A stretch of 64,000 nucleotides of DNA from Rotaria socialis. Taxonomy: Eukaryota > Rotifera > Eurotatoria > Philodinida > Philodinidae. Where the stretch lies: contig CAJNYU010001855.1 of NCBI GenBank assembly GCA_905331475.1, forward strand, positions 56,402 through 120,401, given 5' to 3'. Below the pieces are notes generated by a model, which searched no databases, was not told the origin of the DNA, and was given only the letters and a program-made list of their open reading frames with translations. A program made the position numbers and the translations under genes. Shown here in pieces: positions 1 through 12,494 of the stretch. How positions within the stretch are numbered: the stretch's first letter is position 1; each line of letters begins with the position of its first letter.

Positions 1-183
1 AACATTACGTTTATATGTGCGGCCAGGAACATATGCTTTAAAACTTCCTTCAACAGTTATACGAAAACCATTATCACCCGGTGTTTGAGGTACTAAATAT
101 TTGGATGAACGAATACAAGTTGGAGGTTGTGCAAAAATAATATTGTTTAAAATAAACAATTGTAAGAGACACACGATCCACAT
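1..183 (-). CDS. Reeler-domain secreted protein, N-terminal part (F-spondin-like)
   Basis: This is the first 61 codons of a gene that runs off the left edge. The ATG at 183-181 opens a hydrophobic signal peptide (MWIVCLLQLFILNNIIFAQ), followed at once by a Cys (PPTC) and a segment reading TPGDNGFRITVEG...YVPGRTYKRNV. The spacing of the first Cys, the beta strand and the Y-x-PG-x-x-Y motif matches the Reeler (reelin N-terminal) domain found in F-spondin, reelin and related matrix or defence proteins. The protein is therefore expected to be secreted. Whether thrombospondin repeats follow, which would make it a true spondin, cannot be seen here. The alternative is a short Reeler-only (defense protein or ferric-chelate reductase type) protein. 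Confidence 0.6.
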   Translation of the reverse strand, partial: MWIVCLLQLFILNNIIFAQPPTCIRSSKYLVPQTPGDNGFRITVEGSFKAYVPGRTYKRNV

Positions 184-2745
184 GTCACAGTTAATAATGT
201 CTATATCAAGAAAAAATAAAGAAATTAGTTCGTCGTAACTAGTATACGTTGATATTCTAAGAAACGCCCAACAATCAGCATAGCCTGCAAGAAAAATAAC
301 AACAACAGCAGCAAGTAATATATATAATAATGTATTAAGTATACAGAAAGCATCCGGAAGAGAGAAGAAAGAAGAAAGTAGTAAATCAATAATAAGCGAG
401 AAAGAATATGTCTTGAGAAAGAAATGAGATGCTGATAAAAAAGACAGCTTCTTTTCTATCTTTTCTATTTCTTTCCTATTTCCATTTTTTTTTGTATGTG
501 GCTTTTTTTCTAACACATAAATCGACGACAACAAGGATAGCATGACAATTGAAGACACATTCGATAATGGTTAATCATGTCAAAATGTCATTTAAATTGA
601 ATTTATATATAATCAAATAGACTTTCTCATATTTAATAAGATCGAAAGATATACATAGTTGAAAACAATCACGTTTCATATACTTATTATGTTTGACAGC
701 TTTTTTTCTACTCAAAATATTAATACAATGATTAGGGAAATTTATTATTTACTTAAGAAGTTTTTATTTATTTGTCATGGCCTTCAAGATAGTTTTCCTG
801 TTTGAAAAAGACAAACATACTGAAAAATAAGAACCCATATTGATAATGAATGGTTTTTTGTGGCATAAATGACAAAAAAAAAGAAATAGCTATTATGATA
901 GATAGTACTCAAAGGATAAATCGATAATACGAAACATGTTGGCTTGAAATGATGAGACAGTTGACATAACCTACAACAAAGATTCTACTAATGTTCTTCT
1001 TTGATTAATATTCTAAAGAGAAACAAATGCGATTTGTTATATTAGTAGCCATGGTCAAAAGAGAAAGAAACATATGAGACTAAGTACTTTGTTAATATAT
1101 GAATCAATTACTAAATGCAAAAACCAAAACCAAGAATATAATTGAGACTTTCTGCCCTATGTAAACTTGTACATAATATTTTTCTTATTTCAACTATTCT
1201 GCTTATTATTATTATTATTTATTTAATCGACTCTCGTAATTGAATAAAAAATGACTATAAAAGAATAACATTTCGTACATTGACAAGAAAATAATTGATA
1301 TTTTCATTTTATGCCTTTTATTCATCCAATTTCAAACTTCCAAAACAAAATCTGGATGCACTTCGGAGTATATCTGAAGTATTAGTTCTAGTAGCACTAT
1401 AATTCTGTATATCAAAATCCTGACTACGTTGTTTTTCTCTCTCTCTCTCTCTCTCTCTCTCGATGAATATATATATATAAATATGTATACAAGCATTGAT
1501 AAGTCAGCTAGTACCTTTTAATAGTAAGCCATTCTTTGCTTAGTACGATAAGATTAGCATGTCCACCGCAGCTGTTCCATTCGACTTTAGATGGGTGGGA
1601 GATTTAGTCCCTGGTATATTTAGTTTCAAGCTGCTTAACATATTTTTTCATCAGCCAAACTCTATTTGTTACAATAGTCGAAAGATGACAGGCACGCTTT
1701 CATGAAGGTCGAAATACGATTCGCTAGATCTGTATCGAACTAAATCGCATAGATTCATGATCTTATCATTATTGATAATACCTATATTACAATTGATGCA
1801 TTGCAAGCGTAGACTCTTGCGAGTCATGGTTCCCATCACAGAAATAATCTTCGCACAATTGAAGCTCAAAGAAATTATCATTCATCGTATATCAATGCAA
1901 TTAACGTTGAACATGATTACAAAAGATAGTTTAATTTTGAGATGTGGTAAGACAAACGTTGACTGTAATGAGTGCATGATCTTTTTAAAACCGTTCACAT
2001 CATTTTTTTATGTATTCTGGTAAGTTTAATTTGATAACCGTAAACAAACAGTTTATAATGAATAAAAGGCCAACTACAAATTCATTATTTATGTACTTCA
2101 TAAAGAAATACCTATGATGCAAAATTCTAACATTACTATAAAGGATTCTTCATAGTGCGAATGCTGGTTGAAATTTTTTGAACTATTCTAATGAGCTTGA
2201 CACAGTACTAGTGCCATTAGTTTTGATATTTCACGAGTTACAATAAAAAAAAAGCTCTCAGGGAGTAGTTTAAGAATCATTCAATATCCAGTTCAATTTT
2301 AACAACGAGTTACACTCATAGTTCACAAATTCATTTCAATGCGCAAAAATCTTTACTAAAAACGTCGTCAGCATGTTGCACTGCTCAGTTTAGAACTTCG
2401 CAAAAGGTCATTTATTTTTTTTGATCGAAAAAGAATGAACAAATCTAGCACATAATCTATTTTATGAGCACAATAGACAGCAAATAAATGAAATGCGGAT
2501 GAGAGAAAAACGGTTTATGCGTACATACATACTACTTCTGAACATAATGAACAAACAAGAAATGAATGAATAAACAATAATTGACTTGTTTTAGTGTCTA
2601 GAACGACAAGTACACACCCACACACACACAGGCACACAGAAAATACATACAACGAAATAGAAGTAAAAATGAGAGATTAATTATTGACTCGGACCGATTG
2701 TCATTTAGATGTTTGTTTTGAGAAGAAAACAAAATGCTATTTGAC
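184..2745. other. intergenic, AT-rich, no supported gene
   Basis: This stretch lies upstream of the Reeler gene and downstream of the AT-hook gene. It contains a CT microsatellite (about 1436-1461) followed by a TA run, and a CA run near 2616-2632. Short overlapping open frames on both strands around 1670-2020 lack splice signals, codon bias or recognisable domains. I see nothing else in it. Confidence 0.5.
1436..1461. repeat. (TC)n microsatellite
   Basis: About 13 uninterrupted TC units, followed within a few bases by a short TA run. It is a simple-sequence repeat with no sign of function. Confidence 0.9.
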
Positions 2746-3589
2746 TTAAGCATTGGTTGGTGAAGTTGTAGCTGATTCGTTAGATGAAGTTGTAGCTGCT
2801 GTTGTTGTTGTTGTTATGTTTCCTGCAGCTTTCTTTGGTCGACCTCGTTGTTTTCTAGCTGAACCATCAGCGCTAGTTGATGCCTGGGCTTTTGGTGCTG
2901 ATTTTTTAGCACTACCAGTACCTGATGGTCGTCCACGTTTTCTAGCTGGTGAAGCTTCTTTTGATGCTGATACTTTTGCAACTACTACTGCTTGTTTTGG
3001 TGGTGACGGTGCTGCTGCTGCTGGTCGTCCACGTTTTCTCTTTGCTGGTTCGTCGCTATCATTATCTTCGGTACTAGCAACTGGAGTTACATGAACCTAC
3101 ATGGAAAAGTATTAATTTAAAGAGCTATTTGTTCATATACATATATATCCTACTTGAGGTTTGCTTATGCCATTTGTTTGTTCACTTAGTGTACTGCTCT
3201 TGGATGGTCTACCACGTTTTTTTTTATTTGCATCGGCATCTGTTGGCGGTTCTTCTTTTTGAGGCTTTGCTGCAGCAACTGTTTTAGCTGGAGATGATGT
3301 TCCACCTGTTTTTGATGGACGACCACGGCCACGTTTTGGTGAACCAGAATTAGTAGCTGGTTTGGGTGCACTTGTAGCTTTAGGTGGGCGACCGCGACCT
3401 TTTTTTTGACCTGCATTAACTGATGATGATGATGCATTTTCATCTAAACAAAATAATATTTTTCACTATGTACAAGAAATAAAAACAAGCAATTTTCTTA
3501 CCATGAACACCGTTAAATATTGCACCAGTATCCATTGGTAAAACGCCAGCACTATCGGTTAAAGCAGTAATATTATTTTGTTGTTCCAT
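2746..3589 (-). CDS. HMGA-like chromatin protein with six AT-hooks
   Basis: Three exons (3502-3589, 3154-3443, 2746-3096) join in phase to give 242 residues. The low-complexity Ala/Ser/Thr/Pro/Lys chain carries six AT-hook motifs built on the GRP core: KKGRGRPPK, KRGRGRPSK, KKRGRPSK, RKRGRPAA, RKRGRPSG and KQRGRPKK. AT-hooks insert into the minor groove of AT-rich DNA. HMGA proteins use them as architectural transcription or chromatin factors in the nucleus. Vertebrate HMGA proteins are about 100 residues with three hooks, so this one is longer and has twice as many. There is no HMG-box or other enzymatic domain. Donors are GTAAG and GTAGG. The start is the first ATG in exon 1 (MEQQNNITAL). 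High confidence for AT-hooks; the HMGA orthology is inference. Confidence 0.85.
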
Positions 3590-4691
3590 TTATTTAAATG
3601 ATATGAATATTAAAAGAATCTGCGGTAGAAAAAAAAAAGAACAAGAATATCGCGACGAGCTTGACCGCTATCTGTCTAATGATAGAAAAAGAACAAAACG
3701 AACAATGATCGATTGATGACGTTTCTTTGTATTGGCTCCACCAACGAGAACTCGAAGGGTCGCAAAAAACGTTTGTTTTGTTTCCGAAATAATTCTCATA
3801 AGAAAAATTTCAAAACAAATATCTAAATAATTTTCAGTGTTTCTGTCCTTTATTATGTATGGTAAAAATAAACGCTCATGCATGTGTGTGCATCGCTAAA
3901 TTATAGTTTATCCTCAAAGTGACATCTGTTGATTCAATCTATATTTCTATTGGTTCAATAAAGAAAAAATATTCAATTCAAGTGATTTCTCTTGAATGCA
4001 GTTTTTTTTCCTAATAAACGAAAAAAATCACACGCACAAACACGGGAAAAAAGCTACTGTACACAAAAAAGAAAGCCAATGCTCGAAAAAAAAGAAGGGC
4101 CGGATATTTAAAAAAACCAAAAACGAACCCGTTCTATATACTTTCTGTTATATATAGAAGCAACAAAATGGTCACATCAAAGCTTTTTTACAAATATACA
4201 AGAGTATAGTGCTATTGTTTTTTGTTTTTTTGTGTCATCAAATGTACATAAAGCCAAAATTCATATGTAAGAGAGAGAAACAAAAAAATCACAGATGGAA
4301 TAATGACGCGTACTGTAATAGAGAGAATAGAAGATGTACACCTATATACAGAAGAAAAAAACCAACAACAAAAAAACAGGACATGAAACTGTTCATCAAC
4401 GTTATGCACGAAAGCCACATGAAAAACTCGAACAATAAACCAAACAAACAAACAACGAATCAGTTGATTGTGAAGCAATGAAACGCAACAAAAGAAAGAA
4501 AGAAATGTAACATGAAACGAACTAATGGTACTAAACCGGGAAAATGACCTCTCTCTCTCCCACTCACTTAGTTTACAACACACAGAAATAAAAGTTATAG
4601 ATACCTGAAATGGTTTGGTTGTTTAACACACAGAAATTTTTTATGTATATGTATATATATATATATGTAAAATTTTTATGTACAAATATTT
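3590..4691. other. intergenic between two minus-strand genes
   Basis: This region presumably holds the promoter of the AT-hook gene next to 3590 and the 3' end of the ankyrin gene. It is rich in poly-A/poly-T tracts with a TA run near 4655-4666. The open frames here are of low complexity and run on opposite strands over the same bases (4209-4583), so I do not accept them. Confidence 0.5.
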
Positions 4692-5815
4692 TTACATCAT
4701 ACCAATCTGATTAAATACAGATTCATCATCGCCATATAAATCAATAAGTACACCTAATACTTGAGGATGCTCATTTGCGACTGCCCATTCAACTAATGAC
4801 ATATCACCTGTTTTACGTCTTTCTTCATAACGACGCCAATCAGTACCATGCTTAAGTAAAGTAACAACAACGGAACCTTGGTTACATTCAATAGCTCGTT
4901 CTAATGGAGTCTTGTTTTCAAAACCAGGATAATCCACAGGGAAACCACGCGTTAATAAATAATCTATGATATCAATACAACCGAAACCTATGGCAACATT
5001 TAATGCTGATTCACGAGCCACCGAGATGCAATACTAAAAGAAAATATAAATATGTTTTCGAGAAAAGTAACTTCGTTCAACAATCACTACGTAATAGTAT
5101 GATATAACTATAAATTATTTTTCTCAAATTTCTATTTTTTTAAATCTTTACATTCAATGAACCGACTTTTCAAAAATATTTTCGAGAATCTTTTGTCATC
5201 AGATATCAAATAAAGCTACAGTCAGAATATATTATTTTCTATTTTTACCCATTCATTAAGTTATTTTCCATACGCATCTATTGGTTGATTTATTTTATAA
5301 GACAACCTATGATTCATATTTTCTTTATAATCAAAAATATCCGGTGATTAATAATCGATCGCATGAGAAAAAAGAACAGTCTACTGATTTGATTATTCTT
5401 GTCGTAATTTTCCATATTTTTATGTAATTAAACTTACAGGATTATGACCAAGATGAAGAAGAAGATCAACCATAGTCAGTCTTCCACTAGCGATAGCTGT
5501 ATATAATGGCGTATGTCCATTTGAATCAAGTAGACATGTATCAGCTACCATGGGTTGTTGCCGAAGTCTACTATGTAAACGAATAATACCCGAAACATCA
5601 TTTGTTCGAACAGCATGGTGTAAATCAAATTTTGGTAGTTGTACTTCAGATTGTTGTTGCTGCTGTTGAATTTGTTGATGTTGAGGCTGTTGCGTTGACT
5701 TTGTTGTATGAGATGGATGTTGATAGGGAGTATAATGTGCACGATGTTGAGGAATCACCGGACCACTATTGTGATGATGGTGAGAATGATGATGAAAGTT
5801 GCTCTCAGTCAACAT
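4692..5815 (-). CDS. ankyrin-repeat protein
   Basis: Two exons (5438-5815 and 4692-5033) join in phase 0 across a GTAAGTT...TTTTAG intron of 404 bp to give 239 residues. The N-terminal third is low complexity (His-rich stretch, then a poly-Gln tract). The rest is about five ankyrin-type repeats: examples are HTPLYTAIASGRLTMVDLLL, ESALNVAIGFGCIDIIDYLL and KTPLERAIECNQGSVVVTLL, each with the TPL/A-x-A start and the V-x-x-L-L helix. The third repeat is split by the intron. Such repeats are protein-binding scaffolds; no catalytic domain is present, so the partner is unknown. A longer open frame to 5830 begins with GTG. The ATG at 5815-5813 (MLTESNF) is the plausible eukaryotic start. Confidence 0.8.
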
Positions 5816-6513
5816 AGTACTCGTGATCACGATTGATTAAACAAAAAAAAGAAATCTAAAACTAAAATTAAACCACAGTTAGAAACAGATATATGTGTAA
5901 ATGACCTTCTCATTCTCCTCGGCGTCGTATTCTTCTTTACGTTACCCTAGATCGATGGTCTAACATGCCCTGAGTGCATCTCTCACTCTCTCTCTTTTTC
6001 TCTATTAATCGAAAGAGAAAGAGAAAAAAAATAGCGAAAGAATTAAAATCGGTATCCAGACCTTTTTGTACGTTAAAACGTATTACGTAGAAAAATTCAC
6101 AAGAAAAATTGTTGTTGTTAAGAATTTATCTATATTCAATAGGCTCTCCATATAAGCTGATGCCGGCATCAGCTGTTTAAATAAGCAAAGAGATGGAGAA
6201 GAAAAATGGGTCATATCAGGACAATTGGCCTCCGTGCTCTATAGATAGCGTAATAGACTTGTCCTCATCGATCGTTCGATCGCTCACATCTGTAATGGAC
6301 AGGATGGATATAATACATGTTCCTTTTTTTTTCTACGCCCTTCTCTATTCTTCATCGATTCATGCATCTTTTGTTCGATAATTTTATTGTCAGCTACGCA
6401 CAACAACACAAGTCCTTGTTCTCAAAAGATGCGTACATAGTACTCGCAAAAGAAAAGAAAAGAAAAGAACAAGAAAAAAGTCTTCTGTCTATAAAATCTA
6501 CTATGAATACATT

Positions 6514-6557
<44 letters not shown>

Positions 6558-9077
6558 CTAGCGATCAGTAGCACACATGCATATATTTACACATTAGCTA
6601 CTTGGTCGACGACTTACTGTTCTGACAAGCAACAATGCATCTGTTTTTTTTATATTCTTGAGTGGGGCATTGATGTGTCTTTCTTTTTTTCCTCTGTGCT
6701 ATGCAACTAGTTGCCTTAAGCATGTCTCACCACATTCAGTCAGTCAATCATTCATTCACTTGAAGATGAAAGCATCATCATCATCCTTTTTGTCCCTATT
6801 ACTACTATTACCTTTTCCTCTTTCGTCTAGCGAAAAGTAAGAAATGAAAAAAGGCACTCAACTCAACAAGTAGCAAAAAAAGCGAGCAGAAAAAAAATAT
6901 TCAACTGCAAAAAGAATAGCAATTTTTACTGTTGTTGCTGTTTCTACTGATGGCTAAATCAATAATGCCAGAACGCGACGAGTTGCATACGTGTGCGTGC
7001 TCTCTTGCGATTTTCTCGCAAAATTTCTCTCTACAACTAAGAAAAAGCCACAACTATCAGCTGCTTATTGACTATATAACTATTAAGAATTCAATGCAAG
7101 AACGAGAGAAGAAACCTAGGATAGACAAGTCATCAACTTGTGTCATCCGGAAGCATTCAGAAGCCAAGGGTCGATGTACACGATTTATTGGCAACATATG
7201 TCGAAGAAAAGAAAACCGACAGCAGCAAAATAATCGAGTCCTTTTCACTCACTGTTTTGTTCTCATATGAATCGACGTGATTGCGTTTTGCAGAGAAAAA
7301 AGAAATATATATATATATATATAACCAAGATAGATAATTAGAACACAAGAGAAGAGGCCAACTATTGCATTAGTCGTGCAGAACATTGTCTAGAATAGAA
7401 CGACCTTTGAACCTCATCGGAAGTAATCTTAATCGTAGACAAGAAATACAATAAGCAATGTGAAGATTTCTGTGTTCTTTTAATCAAATATTTTGCGTTC
7501 AAATCTATTCTCATCTATCCTATTAGTGAATTGAAAAACAAAGACAACAGACACATGCACACTCGTACAAAAACTATAAATGATCAAAAACTGATATTTA
7601 ATGCACTAAATAGAGTTATTTTGACATTTTCTTAAATGCTAACTATAATAGAAACATGGAATTCTCATCATTCTCATGTACATGTAATCAATTATTTCTA
7701 TCGATTCTTTTTTTATTAGAAAAAAATGGGTAGGTCTAATAAAAACAGAAAAATATTGTTTTTTGTACTTAAATTTTTCTTTTCTTTCACCATTAAATAT
7801 TTACCTGAGAGTATTGTAATTATATTAAAAACTAAAAACAACACACAAGCATCGCCGAAAGAGAAAGAAACTGAGTAAGAGAAGGATCCTATGATTTCAT
7901 ATACATGTGCCACGTCAGTTACATGACACACAACTATCCCATTGGATGTTGTTTTACTATACGATGACGTTAGGTCTTGCATCACTGTTGTCACGTGATT
8001 ACTGTTTAGGTTGTGCGAAGGATTATCTAGTTATAGACCGAGAGGAGTGTATATACATATAATATATCTAAGAGATGAATAAACTTCTGTACACGAAAAG
8101 AAAACATAGTTGAACAAGTGAGGCTAGACAAAAGGTGTAAAAGAACAAATAATGAACAGTTTTTACCTATCGCAATTTTAATTCGATGAATATTAGTGAT
8201 GATGAAAAAAAATATATATAATGTAAAAGGCAATCTGTCATTATATTGTCTAAAGTGATCACCTTATGTTATATACGTATACATATATATGTACGTGTGT
8301 GCGAGTGCCTATTCGTCATCGCCTCATCCATTATCTTCTTGTCTTCGTAGCATTGATTGCACACGCGATTAGAGATACAGTATAGCAAACAAAGAAGAAG
8401 CAAAGAGAAGATATCGAATATGTGCGCAATAGAGATTATTTTTAACAAAAACATGTGGCTTATCGACTTCTCACGTTTTTTTTTCATCAAATTGAACAAG
8501 CAATATATTACATAGACCGACGGGCTTTCTCAGGGCATTTTATTTTGACCTCGAAATGAGAACGTTTCTATACATACACACAATGTATATGTTCTATGTG
8601 CTTTACGTACCGATAAAAAAAACGAAAAGCCAGAATACGTAACGTAACGCGTTTTAAAACATTATTTGTCTATGCTAAGTCACTGTTTAAATGAAAGGAA
8701 AAGATAAAAAAACGAGAGATGTAGTCAGATTTTGCTATTAAAACAATATGGTGTCTTGCATACATGTTTGGATAGAAATTTTTACCTATTAAATCCTACT
8801 AGAAGACATATTTGCATGTAACATATTTACATTGATAATTATTCTTTTACTACATTCTAAGAGTCAAAAAGAAACTTGCTCGTTCGTTTTGTTTTTCTAT
8901 TAAAAAATGCATTGTAATCTTTCGATAAATTCTTTTTCGATTTTGACCTTACTTTCACGTCCACGTCAGCTACACCTAAAATGCTCTCTTTCTTTATCAA
9001 AATAGAAATCTTGTACGATTATATAAAATATTCAAATAAACCATTAATTTTGTTGCCTTGTAAATATGACGTATTTT
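5816..9077. other. long intergenic region with simple repeats
   Basis: About 3.3 kb with no supportable gene. It holds a CA run (about 6515-6545) leading into TA, a TA run at 7304-7322, AAAAG repeats near 6450 and purine-rich tracts. It may include 5' untranslated exons of the ankyrin gene. Open frames here are short, AT-driven and without splice partners. Confidence 0.5.
6515..6556. repeat. (AC)n/(TA)n compound microsatellite
   Basis: About 15 AC units run directly into about five TA units. Simple-sequence repeat. Confidence 0.9.
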
Positions 9078-10686
9078 TTATCTTATCATAAACCATTCTT
9101 CAAGTAGACGCCACGCATCATTAAATAATTCATAGTAAACTATGCAGAGGAAAAAAAAGTGATTAATAAAAATGTTATAAAATAATAATTTAGGATCATC
9201 GATAACAATTTTTTCCTACTACCTCCACAACATTTTCGTCGTTTTGATCTTGTATCTTTTGGACAACGGAAAAGTTGTTCTGGTTTGAAACCTTTGGAAT
9301 ATTCTTTCATTTTTTTAAGTTGACGAGTTTTGATTAAATCGAATTGATTCGATAAATTTCGCGCATTAATATAGTTTTCATTCACTATTGGCCCCCTTTC
9401 ATATAGAATTTTCATTTTTTCTCGACATTGATCTGATTTATATGAAGTAGAATCAATTTTATGATTATCATGTTCACGATTTTGTACGTCAGATAATACC
9501 GATGAAATAGAAGATGACACGGGACTGAGCTATAAGATTGATGAAAATAAGTTAATCTTTTTGCAAATAGAAGAAAAAGAAGTTTCATCTTACCATAGAT
9601 GATTGATGATAGTCTATTCTTGGTATATGTGATGACATACGATCTGAAGGAGAACCGATTTGAACTTGATTAGTGGAAGGTGATGTTGTAATCAGTTTTT
9701 CTGATTTTGGTTTCATTGCTTGCTTCAATCTAATATACAAAATAGAATAACGCTTACAATTTATAGACTAGAAGATGTTAAATATTGAACTTTTAGACTT
9801 GTGCATATGAGCTGAGATATGAAGAAAATGTTCATTTCAATCGTTTATCTTATCCCGATTATTCACGTTTCAATAATTTTGAATTTATTTATTTCTTATT
9901 GAAAAAAAGGAATAGATTATTATTATTTAAGACAACTCTATTTATGTCATAAAATAGTTGCGAACTGATTTATTTGAGCACGTAAAAAAAGTAACTTATT
10001 TTCGCGAATTCTACAATTAAACTAACTATTTCTCATACGCAAAACGTTTCTTCGTGAATATTTCAATGTAAGAATCTCAAACATGCATAGTTGCATCATT
10101 CCTAGTATTTAATGAAACTAACTATTGATCATATTGGCGAAAATTGCTCGTAACAACTCGCAAAAATTTACACTTGTACATTTTCTATTCTAACAAATAA
10201 AATTGGATTTTAATGCATAACTCATTTCTTCGGCTTTATACTGTAAACAGGAAGAGAAAAAGAAATATTTAATAAGCTTTCATAGTTGTTATTATTTAAC
10301 TAATATTCTAGATCGATACTTTTGCATAATGTTAAACTCACTTGACTTTTCTATTTTTTGTTTTGTTTGTATTCTTTATTTTTCTAAAATTAAGTCAGAT
10401 GAAATAGAAATAAAAAACAACATTTTCTTTAGACTTACTTTTGCTTTTTATTGGATGATGGAATTTCTTTATTTAGTTTTTGATTGTTATTTGATTGTTG
10501 AGAAAAAAATGAATCAAATAAATAACCATATTTATTCATATTAATACGAACTTTTTTCGCTATCAAATATTTGTCGGAAGACAATTTATGTGAGCACGTT
10601 TGTTTATTTTTAATAAATTGATTATTATGAAATTGATAAGCTAGATTTGTAGTTAGTAAATCTACATTTGATTGAGCTGGATGCAT
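9078..10686 (-). CDS. unrecognised four-exon protein, Lys-rich with a Cys pair near the C-terminus
   Basis: Exons 10439-10686, 9594-9729, 9223-9529 and 9078-9139 all join in phase (248+136+307+62 bases) to give 250 residues. I do not recognise the family. The N-terminal part (MHPAQSNVDLLTTN...) is polar and Asn/Lys-rich, and the middle is a Ser/Thr/Pro linker. The C-terminal 90 residues look most constrained: NARNLSNQFDLIKTRQLKKM, then a basic RSKRRKCCG, then an aromatic, amphipathic tail in the last exon (NDAWRLLEEWF). The last exon depends on a GGAG|GTAGTAGG donor and a CTGCATAG acceptor. If that intron is not removed, the frame instead ends in a hydrophobic tail near 9140. Donors of introns 1 and 2 are strong (GTAAG). 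Its function is unknown. Confidence 0.6.
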
Positions 10687-11637
10687 TTTGTTTGTTTGTT
10701 TTTTCAAAATGAAAAATAACCTTAGCAACTTATATTGAGATATTTATAAAGAAAAAAATTCTAATATTAATTAATTTAGATTTACATAAAAAAAATAATA
10801 ATCATTCTTCTTTATTTGAATAAAACAGTACACATTAATGAATGATTATAGCTTTCGATGATGACTAGATTTCATTGATAGAAAGCATAATCATGCATAT
10901 TTATCAATGCGTACGTCTTACTATATGATTGTTTATTTATTTATGATCAAGTGATGTTGAATAAGATGTAAGTACTGGAACGCAAATAAGTAATGACTGA
11001 TACAAAATAAAAGATGATTAATAAACAATAGTAGGCATGTAAAATTGATAATCACTCATAGACAGATTAAAAAAAGAAAATAATGCCGCTATATTATGCA
11101 ATAGTGGGCGCTAGTATATTGAAATAATAATATATGAGACTGTAAGCAAAATATTAACTTTTTCATCAGCGCCTACTTTTCTTAGTTTGATAATTCAAAT
11201 GAACATATATATATATATATATATATGTTTATATAGTGTCGATGTTGCTCAATGTTATTCGATCAACAATCAATAAGATAATATTCTTTAGCTTATTCTT
11301 ATTTTGTTCAATACATTCAAATATGAACACAAAAAGCAATAAAAAGCGATATTTTCAATATTTATCTTTCGAATTCTTTAATAAAATTGAAGATCTGTGG
11401 TTATATTTGATGTTTTCAACGAATTTACATAGTTTAATGTGAAGTAAAAAATACTCCCAATTTTTATATATTAACTCTAATATTTCAATTATATGTTTTT
11501 TTTAAGATTAGCATTTCATGAAAATTGGAAATTGGAAATTAAATCCAATAAAAGCTCTGTTTCTATTTGTTCAAAATGTCTGATGATTGTTGATTACATC
11601 ATATCCATATCATCAACGTTTAAATCATGCTATTTCT

Positions 11638-11820
11638 TCATCATCAAGTTCCAGTTCAATTCAACAGCGTTCATCATCATCAAGTTCAAATTTATTTCCA
11701 CAATCTTCATTATCAAATTCAAACATGATTCAACAGCGTTCATCAGTATCAAGTTCAAATTTGACTCAACAACATCTATTATCATCAACTTCAAATTTAA
11801 TTCAGCCGTATTCAACATCC
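11638..11820 (+). repeat. 33-36 bp minisatellite with an open Ser/Gln frame
   Basis: Five imperfect tandem units (33 or 36 bases, so always a multiple of three) share TCATCA..TCAAGTTC followed by ATTCAACAG or a variant. In one plus-strand frame every unit reads as a Ser run plus Asn/Leu plus Gln-Gln (for example SSSSSSNL and MIQQRSS), and the frame stays open from about 11587. That preserves coding-like periodicity, but I can find neither a convincing start nor splice sites, and the downstream end runs into a GC-rich element. It is either part of a low-complexity exon or a decayed gene. Confidence 0.5.
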
Positions 11821-11909
11821 ACAATTGAAAATCTTTTGAAACAAAAAGATAACTCGAAACAGTTTCTTGTCATAAAAAATGATCAAAAAAAAAACGTCTC
11901 GTCACTTGC

Positions 11910-12230
11910 TTGGCCCACATTCGGATTTCCTGCGAAACGTTTAGAGGACGATTGTTATCAACGAATATCCAGGACAATGATTTCTGAAGCAGTTTTTCGT
12001 GAATTTTCGGTGAAAATCTGCAAGAAACTCGCTGTTTCCGACCAGAACCCACCGGGAATTGTTCGGAATTCGATGCAAGAATCCGGAAATCGTATCCAGC
12101 TACCAGTTTTGACAGGTTTCTGTCGATTCCGGCTGGAACCGGATCCTTTCACCAGAATACTGCTGCCATGAAATCTCCGGAATACCACAGAACCGGCCGT
12201 TTCCGAGACCGGAATGTTCGACCTGGGCAA
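11910..12230. mobile_element. degenerate palindromic GC-rich element (MITE-like)
   Basis: This is an abrupt patch of higher GC content in AT-rich surroundings. The left end reads TTGGCCCACATTCGG. The reverse complement of the right end reads TTGCCCAGGTCGAACATTC, giving imperfect terminal inverted repeats. The interior is rich in CCGG, TCCGG and GAATTC-type palindromes. No transposase frame is present, so it would be non-autonomous. The target-site duplication is unclear, which keeps confidence low. Confidence 0.4.
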
Positions 12231-12494
12231 TTGAAAAACATTAATCTTTTCTTTAAATAATGCTTCAGGTTATGATTTCGAAAGTCATTGTTTTTCTTCA
12301 ATTCATTCTCAATTGCAAATATATATATAAATCATTGAACTTTTTTTACTGATAATGATTCAAGATTTGGAAAAATAATTGGTAATTGTTCGAAAATAAA
12401 AAAATTTGTTTACTATCAATTGATCTAAATGAAATTTAATATTTTAATAAAATTATATCAACAATGATATGATATATTAAATTTTTTATAGCAC

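Noticed and set aside
1669-2023. Overlapping open frames on both strands (70 and 88 codons)
   Set aside because: They overlap antisense, have no splice sites, signal or domain, and their composition follows local AT content.
4209-4583. Frames of 90 and 123 codons on opposite strands
   Set aside because: They are low-complexity Lys/Asn or Phe/Leu/Val-rich frames read from poly-purine/poly-pyrimidine DNA, mutually antisense.
5816-5830. Upstream extension of the ankyrin protein starting with GTG
   Set aside because: Eukaryotic initiation at GTG is unlikely when an in-frame ATG lies five codons downstream.
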